Assembly: GCA_013399115.1 (NCBI GenBank)
Contig: VXAA01003830.1
Location: 60,280 to 124,279 of the forward strand
Source of the DNA: Anseranas semipalmata
Lineage: Eukaryota; Chordata; Aves; Anseriformes; Anseranatidae
Length of the DNA: 64,000 nt
Direction of reading: 5' to 3'
The position numbers and the translations under genes are program-made. How positions within the stretch are numbered: the stretch's first letter is position 1; each line of letters opens with the position of its first letter. The notes under the pieces were generated by a model, which searched no databases, was not told where the DNA came from, and saw nothing but the letters and a program-made list of their open reading frames with translations. Positions 37,570 through 48,440 of the stretch are shown piece after piece.

Positions 37570-40500
37570 CCAGGCAGAGCCCGGCTCCATGCTCACAGTG
37601 CATACAATTCACCACTCTTTCCAATTATGTCAATAAATTTTCCAGACTTTCAAGTCACTTTGTTTTACTGGCTGTATTCACATTTGTCTCATAATCACAA
37701 TAACAGGACAGGTGTGCTGCTTTTCTCAGCAGTGATTCTGGTCCCCCGATGGAGTAAACTCCCCGGCCTTTGACCTGGGAGTTTATCCGCTCAGGAAACT
37801 GGTTTACTGCCTTGCAAAACAGCACACCCCTACGATTAGCACTTAATTACACTGAAGCCAGTAGCAGCTCTGCTAAAGTTAAGTTGACTTTTTGTGTATG
37901 GATCATATTTTGCATGAGTTTAAGTTTCTGGCATTCAGGCTGCCTCACATGGAGATCCTATGGACAAATGCATTTTATTACCTGTTACATGCATCTGTGT
38001 ATGTTAGCTACAGAAAAAATCAGGAGAGCAGTTCAGTTAGTTTTACTTGCCTTGTTCTTTCTCTTTCCAACATTTCAAAAAATATACAAGGCACCCCCCA
38101 ATCCACAATATTTTGGCACCACTCAAACAGGACTGTGTGCACTTTCATCTGCGAGGCAGACAATTATCATCACTTTACAAAACTAATGCAAACTCACAGG
38201 AATATTATTCCTATGGGCCCTTAAAAAAAGATCTGTGCCAGTCAGAAATTTGAATCAGATACCCTCTGCTCAGTCCAGGATCTTAATCAAAATATAAACA
38301 TCCTCAAGTTAAAAAAAAAGAAAAGAAAGAAAAAAGCCTGCTAAAAATTCTGGAATTAGGATCCTTAGTAGCCTTTTAAAGTGTTGGAAAGTCTAATACA
38401 ACCCACATAGAAAAGTTAAAAATCTAATAACGAGCACTACAAAAATATTTTCTCAAAGTATAAACTCTAATTTCTGTTCTTTTAAAAGAACTTTACAACA
38501 TTGTGAATTACCATCTGACAAAAATATCTCAGGGGTAGCAATAAAATAATCATACTGTAGCCTCCAGTTTATATTACATTACCAAAAATAATGAAAAAAA
38601 ATATTGTTGCCCCAGAGAGACTTGGAAGACATTCAGATACAGTACAGCTGGGTGTGACATGAGAAGATAGATAGATTAGACAGATAGGACTGAACCAGTT
38701 AAGAAACTTTTGGGTATTCAACTATTCAGTGTAATATCCACTCTGCTGATTGAAGGCTCTACAACTCATAATGAGTTCATATCATAAGACTCATTCCACA
38801 GCATGATAACTTCTTAAAAGTTATTCCATTCTGTGGTAATTTTTAAGGATAGATGCTCAGTTGTTTAAGTGTTTCTGAAGTGAACAGATAACATATCTGC
38901 ATGTTTTGCAGATGCATATCTTTCCCTCAGAATGAAAGAATCTTGAATACAGAGTTACATCCCTCATAATCACTGTTCTTCTGTAGAATAGCAACAGTTT
39001 TTTAATCATTGTTCCAGATTTCAGATACAGCCCATTCTGCCATCACTAAAAGGTGAGTCAAGCTGCCTAATGGTTCTGTTATTTTCGTACTACCCAGGCA
39101 TGTACTGAGAGTCTAGTAGTTCAGTATCAATTCATCTCTTGGCTGGGACATCAAACTAAGATTCTGACCACTTATTGTAATTAAAAATCCCCATAAGCTT
39201 TTCACAAAGCATAGGTGCTCACCACAGTGTCCTGACAAAATTCCAACTTTGCATAATTATATTCTGCTTGTATATAATATAATTATATGAAATAATTATA
39301 TTCTGCCTGAAATCCCCATGAAGTTTCATCTGGATGTAGGATCCCTCTCATTTCAAATCTCAAGCTGTTGTGCAATGCTGCTGTCTGCTCAGAAATGTGA
39401 ATCACAGACAGTTGATGGGGTTTTCTGTTTGTTTGTATCTTATTTCAATATACCAATTTTTGAAATTTTTAAAGCATTGCAAAATGGTTCAGTCAGAGAT
39501 CTTCAGAAGTTCATTTGTTGTTTGCAGAAAGAAAACAGAACAGGCTGTATTTCTGGAGAACTGCAAAACAGTTCTGAAATCTTCTCTGCATTTAGTACTT
39601 TTGTTCTTTTCACCAGCTTTAATTTTTCCTCAGAGAAAAGTAGATTAGCCTTATACATGTAGTTTGCTTATCAGCATGCACAGAATTGAGGATAGGGTAG
39701 GACTGATCCTGCAGCATTGTTATAGATGTTATAGCAATCTGCGATTTTATTTTCTCTGCCAATTCAGTGCACAGCAGACAATGAGCTAAACTAATTTCAT
39801 TTTACCTTTCTCCACACTGTAGTTATATTAGGCATGGTTTCATATCATTAATGCAAATCCATGAAGGTCCACTTAAAATGGCAAGTGAACTCAAGTGAAA
39901 TATTGCCATGTCATTTCTGGAAATGGCAATACAATTTCAGGAAGAAACAGAGCAATACATGCAAGCCAAATTGAATTGAAGCAAGATCTCTGTACTGCTT
40001 TACCATTCTGCTGCTATGATGTCAGAAGAAAAACAAAATCAGAGCAAGTCTGGGGGAGGGGAAGCATAAAGCTGAAAGCAAGATGAGGTGGATCGATGCA
40101 AAAACAAGCAGATGAGATCACACCAAAAAAAGTCAACAACAACAACAAAAGAGACCAACAGCAGCAACCAAAAACATAAAACCAACCAAACAACAACAAC
40201 AACAAAACAACACAAAACAAACAACCGTTACTGGAAATTATGCTAACAGTCAAACTAAAACCCAGGTAAAATCCCAACAAATCCTGCTTGAGAGATTAAC
40301 TTTTTTATTGCTTTTGTATATGTGCATGCATGACTGAATACACTGGTTATCACAGCCCCCTCTGCTCCCAGTCACATCCATTACTTCTGTAGGACACAGC
40401 CTCTGACATGAGTTCTTTGAAAAATGATTGAAAAGACCAAACTTAAATGAAGAAAATCAATAGAATAGATACATTGATTAATACAGTAGTGATACAGAAC

Positions 40501-40685
40501 ATGCAGAAGACAAAAGACATAATCCCAAGGCAAGTTGACGACTGTACTGTGACTGGCAGGATGGGCCTGGTCCGCCCTGAGATATGCAGCAGCCACCAGG
40601 TCATGAACATAACAGCACATGGCAGAAATACAAAATCCAGCATTCACTGCATTTTACATAAGTGACAAACTCACTGTGTTCATTA
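37570..40685. other. Noncoding sequence, no gene recognised
   Basis: Overlapping chance frames of 100-138 codons at 37770-38253 in all three + frames and 114 codons at 39318-39662. None has a recognisable motif, and overlap in several frames argues against coding. Simple repeats and a small local duplication at 39253-39309 are the only structure seen. Confidence 0.6.
40130..40231. repeat. (CAA)n-rich simple repeat
   Basis: CAACAACAACAACAAA, a short CAGCAGCAAC interruption, then CAACAACAACAACAAAACAA. The Phe/Val/Leu-rich frames on the opposite strand are artefacts of it. Confidence 0.88.
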
Positions 40686-40689
40686 GTGA

Positions 40690-40694
40690 ACACG
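40690..40694. repeat. Probable target-site duplication, left copy
   Basis: ACACG directly before the LTR. It matches 41481-41485 (ACACC) at four of five bases. Confidence 0.55.
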
Positions 40695-41047
40695 TGTATT
40701 GGGTTTACGTAGCAAGGGTTTGGTAGCAGGGGGGCTGCAGGGGTGGCCTCTGTGAGCAGAGCCCAGCAGCTGCCCCATGTCAGATCAGAGCCAGCTCCAG
40801 CCGGCTCCAAAAGGGACCCGCTGCTGGCCAGAGCTGAGCCAGTGAGAAACATTGGTTGTGCCTCTGGGAGAGCAGAGTTAAGAAAGGGAAAAAAACTGTT
40901 GTGCCCCAGCAGCTGGGAGAGAGGGGTGAGAAACAGCCCTGCAGACACCAAGGTTGGTGAAGAAGGAGGGCAGGAGGGGCTCCAGGTGCCACAGCAGAAG
41001 TTCCCCTGCGGCCCGTGGAGAGGCCCATGGTGGAGCAGGCCGTCCCC

Positions 41048-41128
41048 CTGCAGCCCATGGGTACCACACGGAGCAGATCTCCACGCTGCAGCCATGGAGG
41101 AGCCCACATGGAGCAGGGGCAGAGAGTG
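41048..41128 (+). repeat. Contracted minisatellite inside the LTR, about two units
   Basis: Two CTGCAGCC(C)ATGG units, against about six in the copy at 16758-17770. Confidence 0.7.
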
Positions 41129-41290
41129 ACCGTGAAGGAGCGGCGGAGTCGCCGCGTTAGGGACTGACCGCAGCCCCCATTCCCTGTTCCCCTGTGCTGC
41201 TCGGGGGGAGGATGTAGGAGAGGGTGGTTGGGGGAAGGTGTTTTTAGTTTGCTTGTAGTTTCTCACTGCTCTAGTCTGGTAGTGATAGGT

Positions 41291-41296
41291 AATAAA
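41291..41296 (+). promoter_or_regulatory. Polyadenylation hexamer of the LTR
   Basis: AATAAA in the 3' half of the LTR, where the family's signal is expected. The other LTR has AGTAAA at the same place. Confidence 0.6.
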
Positions 41297-41480
41297 TTAT
41301 ATTAATCTCCCTATGCTGAGTCAGTTTTGCCCGAGTTGGTGATTGGTGAGTGATCTCCCTGTCCTTATCTCAACCCTTGAGCCCTTTCCATCATATTTTC
41401 TCCCCTTTTCCTTTGAGGAAGGGGGAGTGAGAGAGCGGTTGTGGTGGAGTTCAGCTGCCCACCAGGGTAAAAATACCACA

Positions 41481-41485
41481 ACACC
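41481..41485. repeat. Probable target-site duplication, right copy
   Basis: ACACC directly after the LTR (ACACG on the left). Confidence 0.55.
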
Positions 41486-44175
41486 ATACACAAGGTGAAG
41501 AAGCCCCTAGCCCCAACTTTACAGAACTTGATATCTTTAGAAGGAATGGTAGGCTCATAGCCTTTGCAATGGCATTATTGATACACATAAAATGGACCTT
41601 TCTGGGAAGGAACAAGATTTCATATATCCAGACATTTGCTTAAGAAGCTGTGGTCCTAAGTACCTAAGTTTTCAGACTCCTTACAGTTCCCATGAAGTAG
41701 GGAAGAGCCATTTATTTCATTTATCAAGAGTCACAAATGCACAGGGAGTTTAAAAAGTGTTTACATATATAAAAAAATACATTTATTAGAATTTTCAAAA
41801 ACACGTCACTGCATAACTCCCACAGCTTTTGGCCTGCAGTTCCCACAGACTATTGCACCTCAGTACTACTAAATTAATACATGAGAAATTGGTCACTTTT
41901 ACAATTTCCAACAGTAGCTTCAAATTCTCCAGAGTAGCTTTTGTAATGAACATCATGCCCTTTCATTTCTCCCTCCCTGCCCACTGCTGAAGAAGTAAAA
42001 GCTCTTGAGCTAAAAGGACAGGGTCAAGGACAAGGGCCAGGCAATGTGAGCTACAGCCAAGCAGCTCCACTGAGCAGAGTGTGCTTGGCTGTAAATTTGC
42101 CAGTCAGTTCATTGCAAAGTGTCACTTTCTCAAAGTTTAAGTGACTGTCCCATAAATTGTTGTTTTACATTATTCTGTTTTAATTCAGGACTTGCTTTTC
42201 GTATCCCTGTGGCGCATGTGGGTAGGACAGTTAAAACAAGACACCCTAAGTGGATTTAGATGTTTTCATACAAAGCACCTCTGTGGCTATCAGTTTGGTA
42301 CGTCATATCCTCAGCCCAAACTCAAGCACCTAGGTGGTCTATCAAACACCTAGTGAGAACAGGAGATCTACAGCCAGCAGGTTGTGGTCTGTGTACTCTG
42401 TCTACATGGATAAATGAGATAACTCCTGGGAGTGGTGTCCAGTTGCTAGGCCACGTGGTCACATTCACTCCACTTTGGAAGCATCTGTTCATGTTGTTCA
42501 GCTCTGACCTCTCTGGGTCCTCTGTGACATCCCATGAGCTATAATATGTAGTTGGCTTATTATGATAGATTTTAAGACAGAGTATTAGAAGTGAAGTGAG
42601 GGCTATGTACCAAAGTAGTTATTTAATGGCATGTGACTAGGAGTACATGGGACACAAAAACTTATGTGGATGAAAAGCTTACAGGGGCTAGAAGATACCA
42701 AGATGGGTGAGGTAGTATCCATATACTCTGGTCTCTGGAGTAAACTGTTCCCAGAACCAGCTAGGCTCTGTTTCGGAGGATACTACTTCATTCCAATAGA
42801 AAGCACAAGAGTGGACAAATATTTCTGCAATGTAGATAGCCCAAATGCAAGACCTGAGAATACAAATGGGAGATAAATTATTTTACCATCTGGACACACT
42901 TTTCTCTCATGTTTCAGGCACTTGTCTAAATTCTAGTCGGCAAAGAAAGCACAAACGGATATAAACAAGAAGGTAGATAAGCTTTCCTTCATCTTCTGCT
43001 GACACCTGCTTATATTCAGTCATTGGGCCTCTTTTTGCATCTCACTAGCCCTTTTATTTGCCGTTTCTTTCTACTCGTTTGAGCAAGCTACAATAAAGGC
43101 TGGGATTATTCTTTGTATAAAAATATCTATGTCTTCTAGCAGTTAGGATACAGTAGTTACTACCTCATGGTCCATGAAGCCCTGTGAGGGGAAGGAGGGT
43201 TTGTAGACTACATTAAGAGATCTCACATATAAAGTTAAGAGAAATTAACTACTCAGTACCGAAAGGCTCAGATTTCTTAAGTAGGGATATGCACATTCAG
43301 TGGAAATTTCTAGAGGATTCCAGTGAGGATGTGTTGATACCTAGTGGTAGATAGCAGAAGAGAATACCCTCACGTTCAAACCGAAAAAAAGTCTGTTTCT
43401 CTCAGATTAGAAAGAGATCTGCACAACCATATGAAATAGGCTGTTTTACTCTGCACTACCCGTATTTATGATTTTTTTCCCATTTTATTTTATTACTGCA
43501 GGCCTGATAACACTATTTTGGGAGTTTTCCTTTTAACCTTCTTACTGATGCATCTTCACTCCTTCATTTAATTTGTATAACTTCACTTCTGACTTTCACC
43601 CAGTGATATTATATTTTTTTTCCCAAAATTTTGCCAGCTTTCTCCCTCATGTACTGATACAGTTGTGAATTCTATGTTATCTTTAATAGCCCTGCATAAT
43701 GCTTAGACATCATCTGCCAGTTACACGTCAAATATGCACCAATATTACTAAAACATAACATTTTGGCACTACATAAATGACATTTCCAAAAGAATATAAA
43801 GGGAGATAAATATATCCTGCTTAATGCATTTTCAACAATCTTACGCAAGTGTCATGATGAACAAAAATACAAAATAAGATCATGGTTACTGTGCTTTAAA
43901 CAGCATTAAAAGTCATAAAACAACCGTGCTTTTTTTTGTTTAGTGTTCTGTACTGAGTGTCTCAGAAAGATTTAATGCATCTAATTAAAATAATTACAGA
44001 GAAAGCCTCTGTAACATTTACTAAAAGAAACAAGAATTAACTTAATCAGCTTTAAAATACAAATAAACAATTCCATCATTAAATTATTCCATTTGTTTTA
44101 TCAGACTTTCAGAAAAGATTCATATAAACAGCCATTTTTAGCATTCACTGCCTAAAGTTTTTGATATTGTAATTC

Positions 44176-44200
44176 AAAAAAAAAAAAAACAAACAAAAAC
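44176..44200. repeat. Poly-A / (AAAC)n
   Basis: About 13 A followed by AAACAAAAAC units. Confidence 0.8.
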
Positions 44201-44433
44201 TAAAGGGTTGTTGTTTATTTCATCTAAATCTGTTCCAATTTTTGAACAGGAAACCTGCGATCAAGGTGTTTTATTGTAAAATACTTGACTTTTCATAGAC
44301 ACAACATTAAGGCTGTATTTTAAAATACAAAGCTGGCATGGATGTTAAGAGAAGAAAGAATAAAAAAGACATGCATCAATGGAGTATTTTGTGTTCTAAT
44401 AGCAATAGTTCTCTCACATAAAACAACTGATAG

Positions 44434-44454
44434 GTTTTTTTGTTTGTTTGTTTT
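44434..44454. repeat. (TTTG)n simple repeat
   Basis: A T run with TTTG units. Confidence 0.75.
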
Positions 44455-47400
44455 CATCTTCCCACTATGGACTCAAAGAGCAGACATCAACTGCAAATGG
44501 AGGCTGACTACCTAAGAAATATCTTTGTCTAGATCCACCTGTATACAAATGAAATCCCTTTTAGAAGGGAATGCATGATGTATTTGCAAGCCTGGAATTT
44601 TGGAAATGAAAGGTTTACTTTAGGGATATACACAGTTGCAGAATATTATAACCAACTACTAGATGTTACAAAAAGCAAATTTTGAACTTTTGAATGTAAG
44701 TATTCACATAAGAAAGCTTCAATAGTAGTAAAAAGCCTCAGTATCTAATAAAAACTGAGCAACAGCAGCAAGCTCTTAGTACTGACAAACTGCTCACAAA
44801 CAGTACAGAAACAAAGCTTTGCTCCTTAAGTTATTCATAGAAGTTATTAAGTAAATACTTTTGAATAATGAATAAATTCAAGAAAATCACAAGCAGCTCA
44901 TGGACAACTAACAAACAGAAAAGTCTAAATTTGTTCAAATAAATTATTCACTGTGAATTATCTGATCAGGTCTAGTGCTAAAATATAAGGAGTATTTCTC
45001 AGAGCATATGTGACTGACAACTGAAAAGCTTAAACCAGATGGAAACGTGTCTGTATCTATTCAGAATTTACAAAGTGCACTAGTTTGAGCATAAGAATGA
45101 AGGTCCGTTATTTCTCTAGTACCAACTTACATGACTAATATTAGAAAAAATAGATGTTACAGAAGCACGATAAGTCAATAAACTTCAGATAAAATGTCTT
45201 GGGATATTTCCATTCTCCGAAAAATGTTCTCAAAAGGCCAAACCTTTGAGTGAAGTTTAAGTAAGTGAATTTTATTTGATGAGAAAAGTAAATTTGAGTG
45301 AAACCAATTTGATCTAGTCCAGCTTGACACATCACAGTATATATTTATATGCAGATATATATATACACACACTCTTTTGGATGTTTAACTAGTAAGTGTT
45401 GGGTGGTTCAAGGAGGACCACCAACAGCGTAAAGGTTGCAGGTTAACCTCCCTTCTCAGTCTGAGATGTGCTCTACCTCTCACTTAGTATGGATCCATAT
45501 TGTTGGAAGAGAGAGTAAAGAACAAGCACTGTAGCTGTGCTAAATAGAGAACTTTAATCTGAGCATTTAGCACCCAAAACTGTGACTCCGAAACCTCCTG
45601 TTATGTATTTCAGGAAGCACCCAAGCTCCCTCCCTAATTGCTCTACTTTTTGGGGGTTTATCAAGCAGTAGTATCCTCATGCATACCCCAAATTCCTTGC
45701 CTTGAGAGAAGTGAACATCTTAGTACTTACCTCCTGCTTAAGGATCCAAAATCAGGCATTCCTCAGTTCCCCCCACCCCACCCCAGTTCCCTAGGGCTTT
45801 GATCTGGAAGATGTTATCAAAGCATACCTAACACATACCAGCTGAATTAGGCTCTGCATAAAATGCAGTTGCTGCTGCTACTCTTTATATATTGCTCTTT
45901 GCTAGGGAAGTGGGAGACCTGAAGGAGAATTATTCTTGCTCTGGACTGATATTTTTAATTAGGTGACCTGGATTCAGCTAAAGGAGGGTTCAACATCCAT
46001 TTCTCCGTGCTTCCTAAGGGCAAGAGACTGATGTACCCAAGATAAATGGAAGTAAGACACCCTTCCTAGATGTACCTACATGACCATATGCAGACAATAA
46101 TTTAGAAGTCACTGGATGGAAAGGGAGCTCTACAACCTAGTGATGGAAGTCTTCCCCTACAGGAAAGAAAATCTGTTTCTAGTGTGAGTGCCCAGTATCC
46201 CACCTGGATTTTATCCTGTGACTCTGTCTTTCCTCTCTTTTTCATTTAAAAAATAAAAAAGAAGTTTTGCTTGCTATTTTTTCACACCGTCTCCACTGAT
46301 CAGGAATCTTGATTTTTTTTTTTAATTAGTTTACTTTTTAAAGTAAAGTGTTATTATTTATATAAGTTATTATACAGTATTTAACATAAAAATGTTATTA
46401 TGACATAGTTTAAAGATGTTTGAGGAGAATTGCAGCTGAATAAAATCCAACTCATTTTTGGGAATAGGGAGGCCTGCATTGAACACAGATCCCAGACAGC
46501 TCAAAGGATTGGCTGGTTGGATTATACAGGGGATGCAGTGTTTTCTACATCCCTCAGCTGTCCTTTTCTTCTCCCAAAGAGTTTATATGCTAAATGCTTA
46601 AACACTTCCCAGAGAGGTGGTGAAGTTGAGTTTTCATAACTTCAGGATGAGAAAGAACTAACGTGGTTTTTCTGTGCCCAGGCATTTTTGCTGACAATCC
46701 ATGGCATCATTGAGGGCAGCACCAGCAGCATGTCACCGTGGCAGGGAATTACACCTTGCCAACAGCAACAAACCTCAGCTTATGGAACAGCAGCTCCTCT
46801 GACACCGGTGAACATCACGTCCGAGGAGCCGATCCCTCCTTTTCTCTGTTCCCCGGGTAGTTGTCTGCAAACACCCCAGCCTGCTGACTTCAGATGTTTC
46901 CCTACCAATTGTTCTTGATCCCACTCTGAAGGGCTTAATTTTCCCTACACATGGCCCTATCCTTTTTTTTTTTCCCTCTTTCTTTTGACCTAAAGGTTAG
47001 TAACCAGAACCAGAAAGATAATTCTTACCTACAATAAGGTGCCAGCTTAAAAAAAAATAAAATACATGGCAAGTCTTGCTTTTCCCTCCACAAAATCACA
47101 AGCTTTTTGACTTGAAGAATGGTAAACATTACGTCTCTAGGCATGCCTCACTTCAGAGATGCTCTTGGCTGGAAGTCAGTCTCAGGATTTACCTTCGGGT
47201 GGAATATTTACATACTCCCAGCTCTACTCAGTAATATGCCAGTCAATTTAACCTCTTGTGCCTTGAAAAAATAGTTTATTGTGCAACACAAAGAACTCAA
47301 ATACAGAACTGTGCATGACATCTTGTTGCCTGAATACGCTGTGTGCAAATCACGTTTGCTTGCAACCTGGAAAATTTGGTTTGGAGTCTTGTGGTAAGAT

Positions 47401-48249
47401 AGCCATTTTTTCTCTCTAGTCTTCATATTTAAAGAATATATACATTTCTTCTTGAAAATGTATTGAAATTAATTTCCCATTTGAAAAAGCAACTCCCCAC
47501 TCTGGACTTTTTTTAAGTTTAGTCTCCTCCCTTACTCTTTCCATTTTCACTAGTCTTTAAGAAAGAAAGTAGGAATACCCCAGTCTTTTATTTATAACTG
47601 CAGCTGTAGACCATGTACATGCCACTACAGACACATCTATGGACTTGAAAAAGTAAACATATGCAATCACAGCCTTTTCTCCTGATAGCTGCTGAGCTTT
47701 TTACAGATTTTTCTAAAATTTTCCTGTCGTCAGATTATCATTTTATCTGGCAGTGACAAGGCAGAGCAGGTGTGACAACTGTACTTAACAAAAAACACTT
47801 TAGTTCCTTCCCCTTTCTTCTTTGGGTCAGTTTGGGACACCAGGAGTAGTAGTGGGTTGGTCAGCTCTGGGCCCCTCACACAGAAGGTCAGGCGGCAGCA
47901 CCAGCAGTTCCTTTTCCTTGGTATTGCTGCAACAAGCCATTCATCAGTGGAAATGGGGATCGTCTTCTGGTGGGAAGACTTTATTCCACTTGTAGCAGCT
48001 CCCCATCTTCTGCAGGGGTTTATCTTGAAGGCTGCTTCTGTGTAAATTTATGCTTCCTCTAATCATATGAAGCTTAGCCAGTCTCTACTGCTAGGATAGT
48101 ATCTTGGTTTGTTTTTTTTAGGACCAAAAATTGCTTAATAGATACACTTCTGGAACAATAGTTCCAGGCCAGTTGCATTCTAGGAAGGTTTCCTAGCTAC
48201 TTATGTTCCCTCTTCTCTTCTGTTTTTCTGGCGCCATAAATCTTGTGCT

Positions 48250-48440
48250 GGTTTCTACACTAAGGAGCAGATTCAGTGGAAGCTGCAGAGACTATTCCTC
48301 CCAAGACCGAGTACTGGGTACTCTCAAATGGCTAAAGCATTGGATTTGAGCTCACCCCAGGCAGAAGTATTGTATCAGACCTTCCCACTTCCTGGGGGAG
48401 CGATCTAACCACCAGACCCTAAGCTATGAAAAAGAAATAT
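48250..48440. repeat. Possible tRNA-derived old SINE fragment
   Basis: ATGGCTAAAGCATTGGATTTGAG near 48329 looks like a tRNA D-arm/anticodon-arm (A-box) derivative. A GGGGGAGCGATCTAACCACC phrase near 48392 recalls the tail part of reptile SINEs. A clear B box is missing. Weak call. Confidence 0.3.

Larger units (their letters stand above)
40695..41480 (+). mobile_element. Solo LTR, same avian ERVL-type family as 16758-17770
   Basis: A 786-bp GC-rich island. It starts TGTATTGGGTTTACGTAGCA and ends TAAAAATACCACA. The order of internal wording is the same as in the LTR at 16758-17770: GGCTCCAAAAGGGACCCGCT, CTGGCCAGAGCTGAGCC, the A-rich GGGAAAAAAACTG stretch, GCAGCCCATGG units, and TGAGTCAGTTTTGCCC. 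It carries a clean AATAAA at 41291-41296. It is about 230 bp shorter than the other copy, mostly because it has fewer minisatellite units. Flanking 5-bp repeats differ by one base, suggesting an older insertion. No internal retroviral genes. The 221- and 128-codon frames here are GC-rich artefacts. Confidence 0.85.
41486..48240. other. Noncoding sequence, no gene recognised
   Basis: Open frames are below 95 codons. Parts of 42180-42500 and 45540-46220, with words such as CACCTAGGTGG and GACTCCGAAACCTCCTG, look like the wreckage of old repeats I cannot name. 43690-44160 is a homeodomain-motif-rich AT block. An 11-bp perfect hairpin lies at 42053-42092. A 76-codon frame at 46688-46918 is flanked by weak splice-like signals but is not recognised. 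Confidence 0.55.

Noticed and set aside
37770..38253. Three overlapping frames of 68-138 codons
   Set aside because: All three + frames are open over the same DNA with unrelated products and no known motif, so chance is the simplest explanation.
40601..41266. 221-codon frame on the - strand and 128-codon frame on the + strand
   Set aside because: They overlap the second LTR of the same family, and the protein-like text repeats that of the first LTR in another frame.
41450..41475. CTCF-like site (CCACCAGGG) at the LTR end
   Set aside because: Only the first half of the core motif matches, and the same position in the other LTR copy does not keep it.
42053..42092. microRNA precursor
   Set aside because: An 11-bp stem is too short for a Drosha substrate, and the flanks do not extend the pairing.
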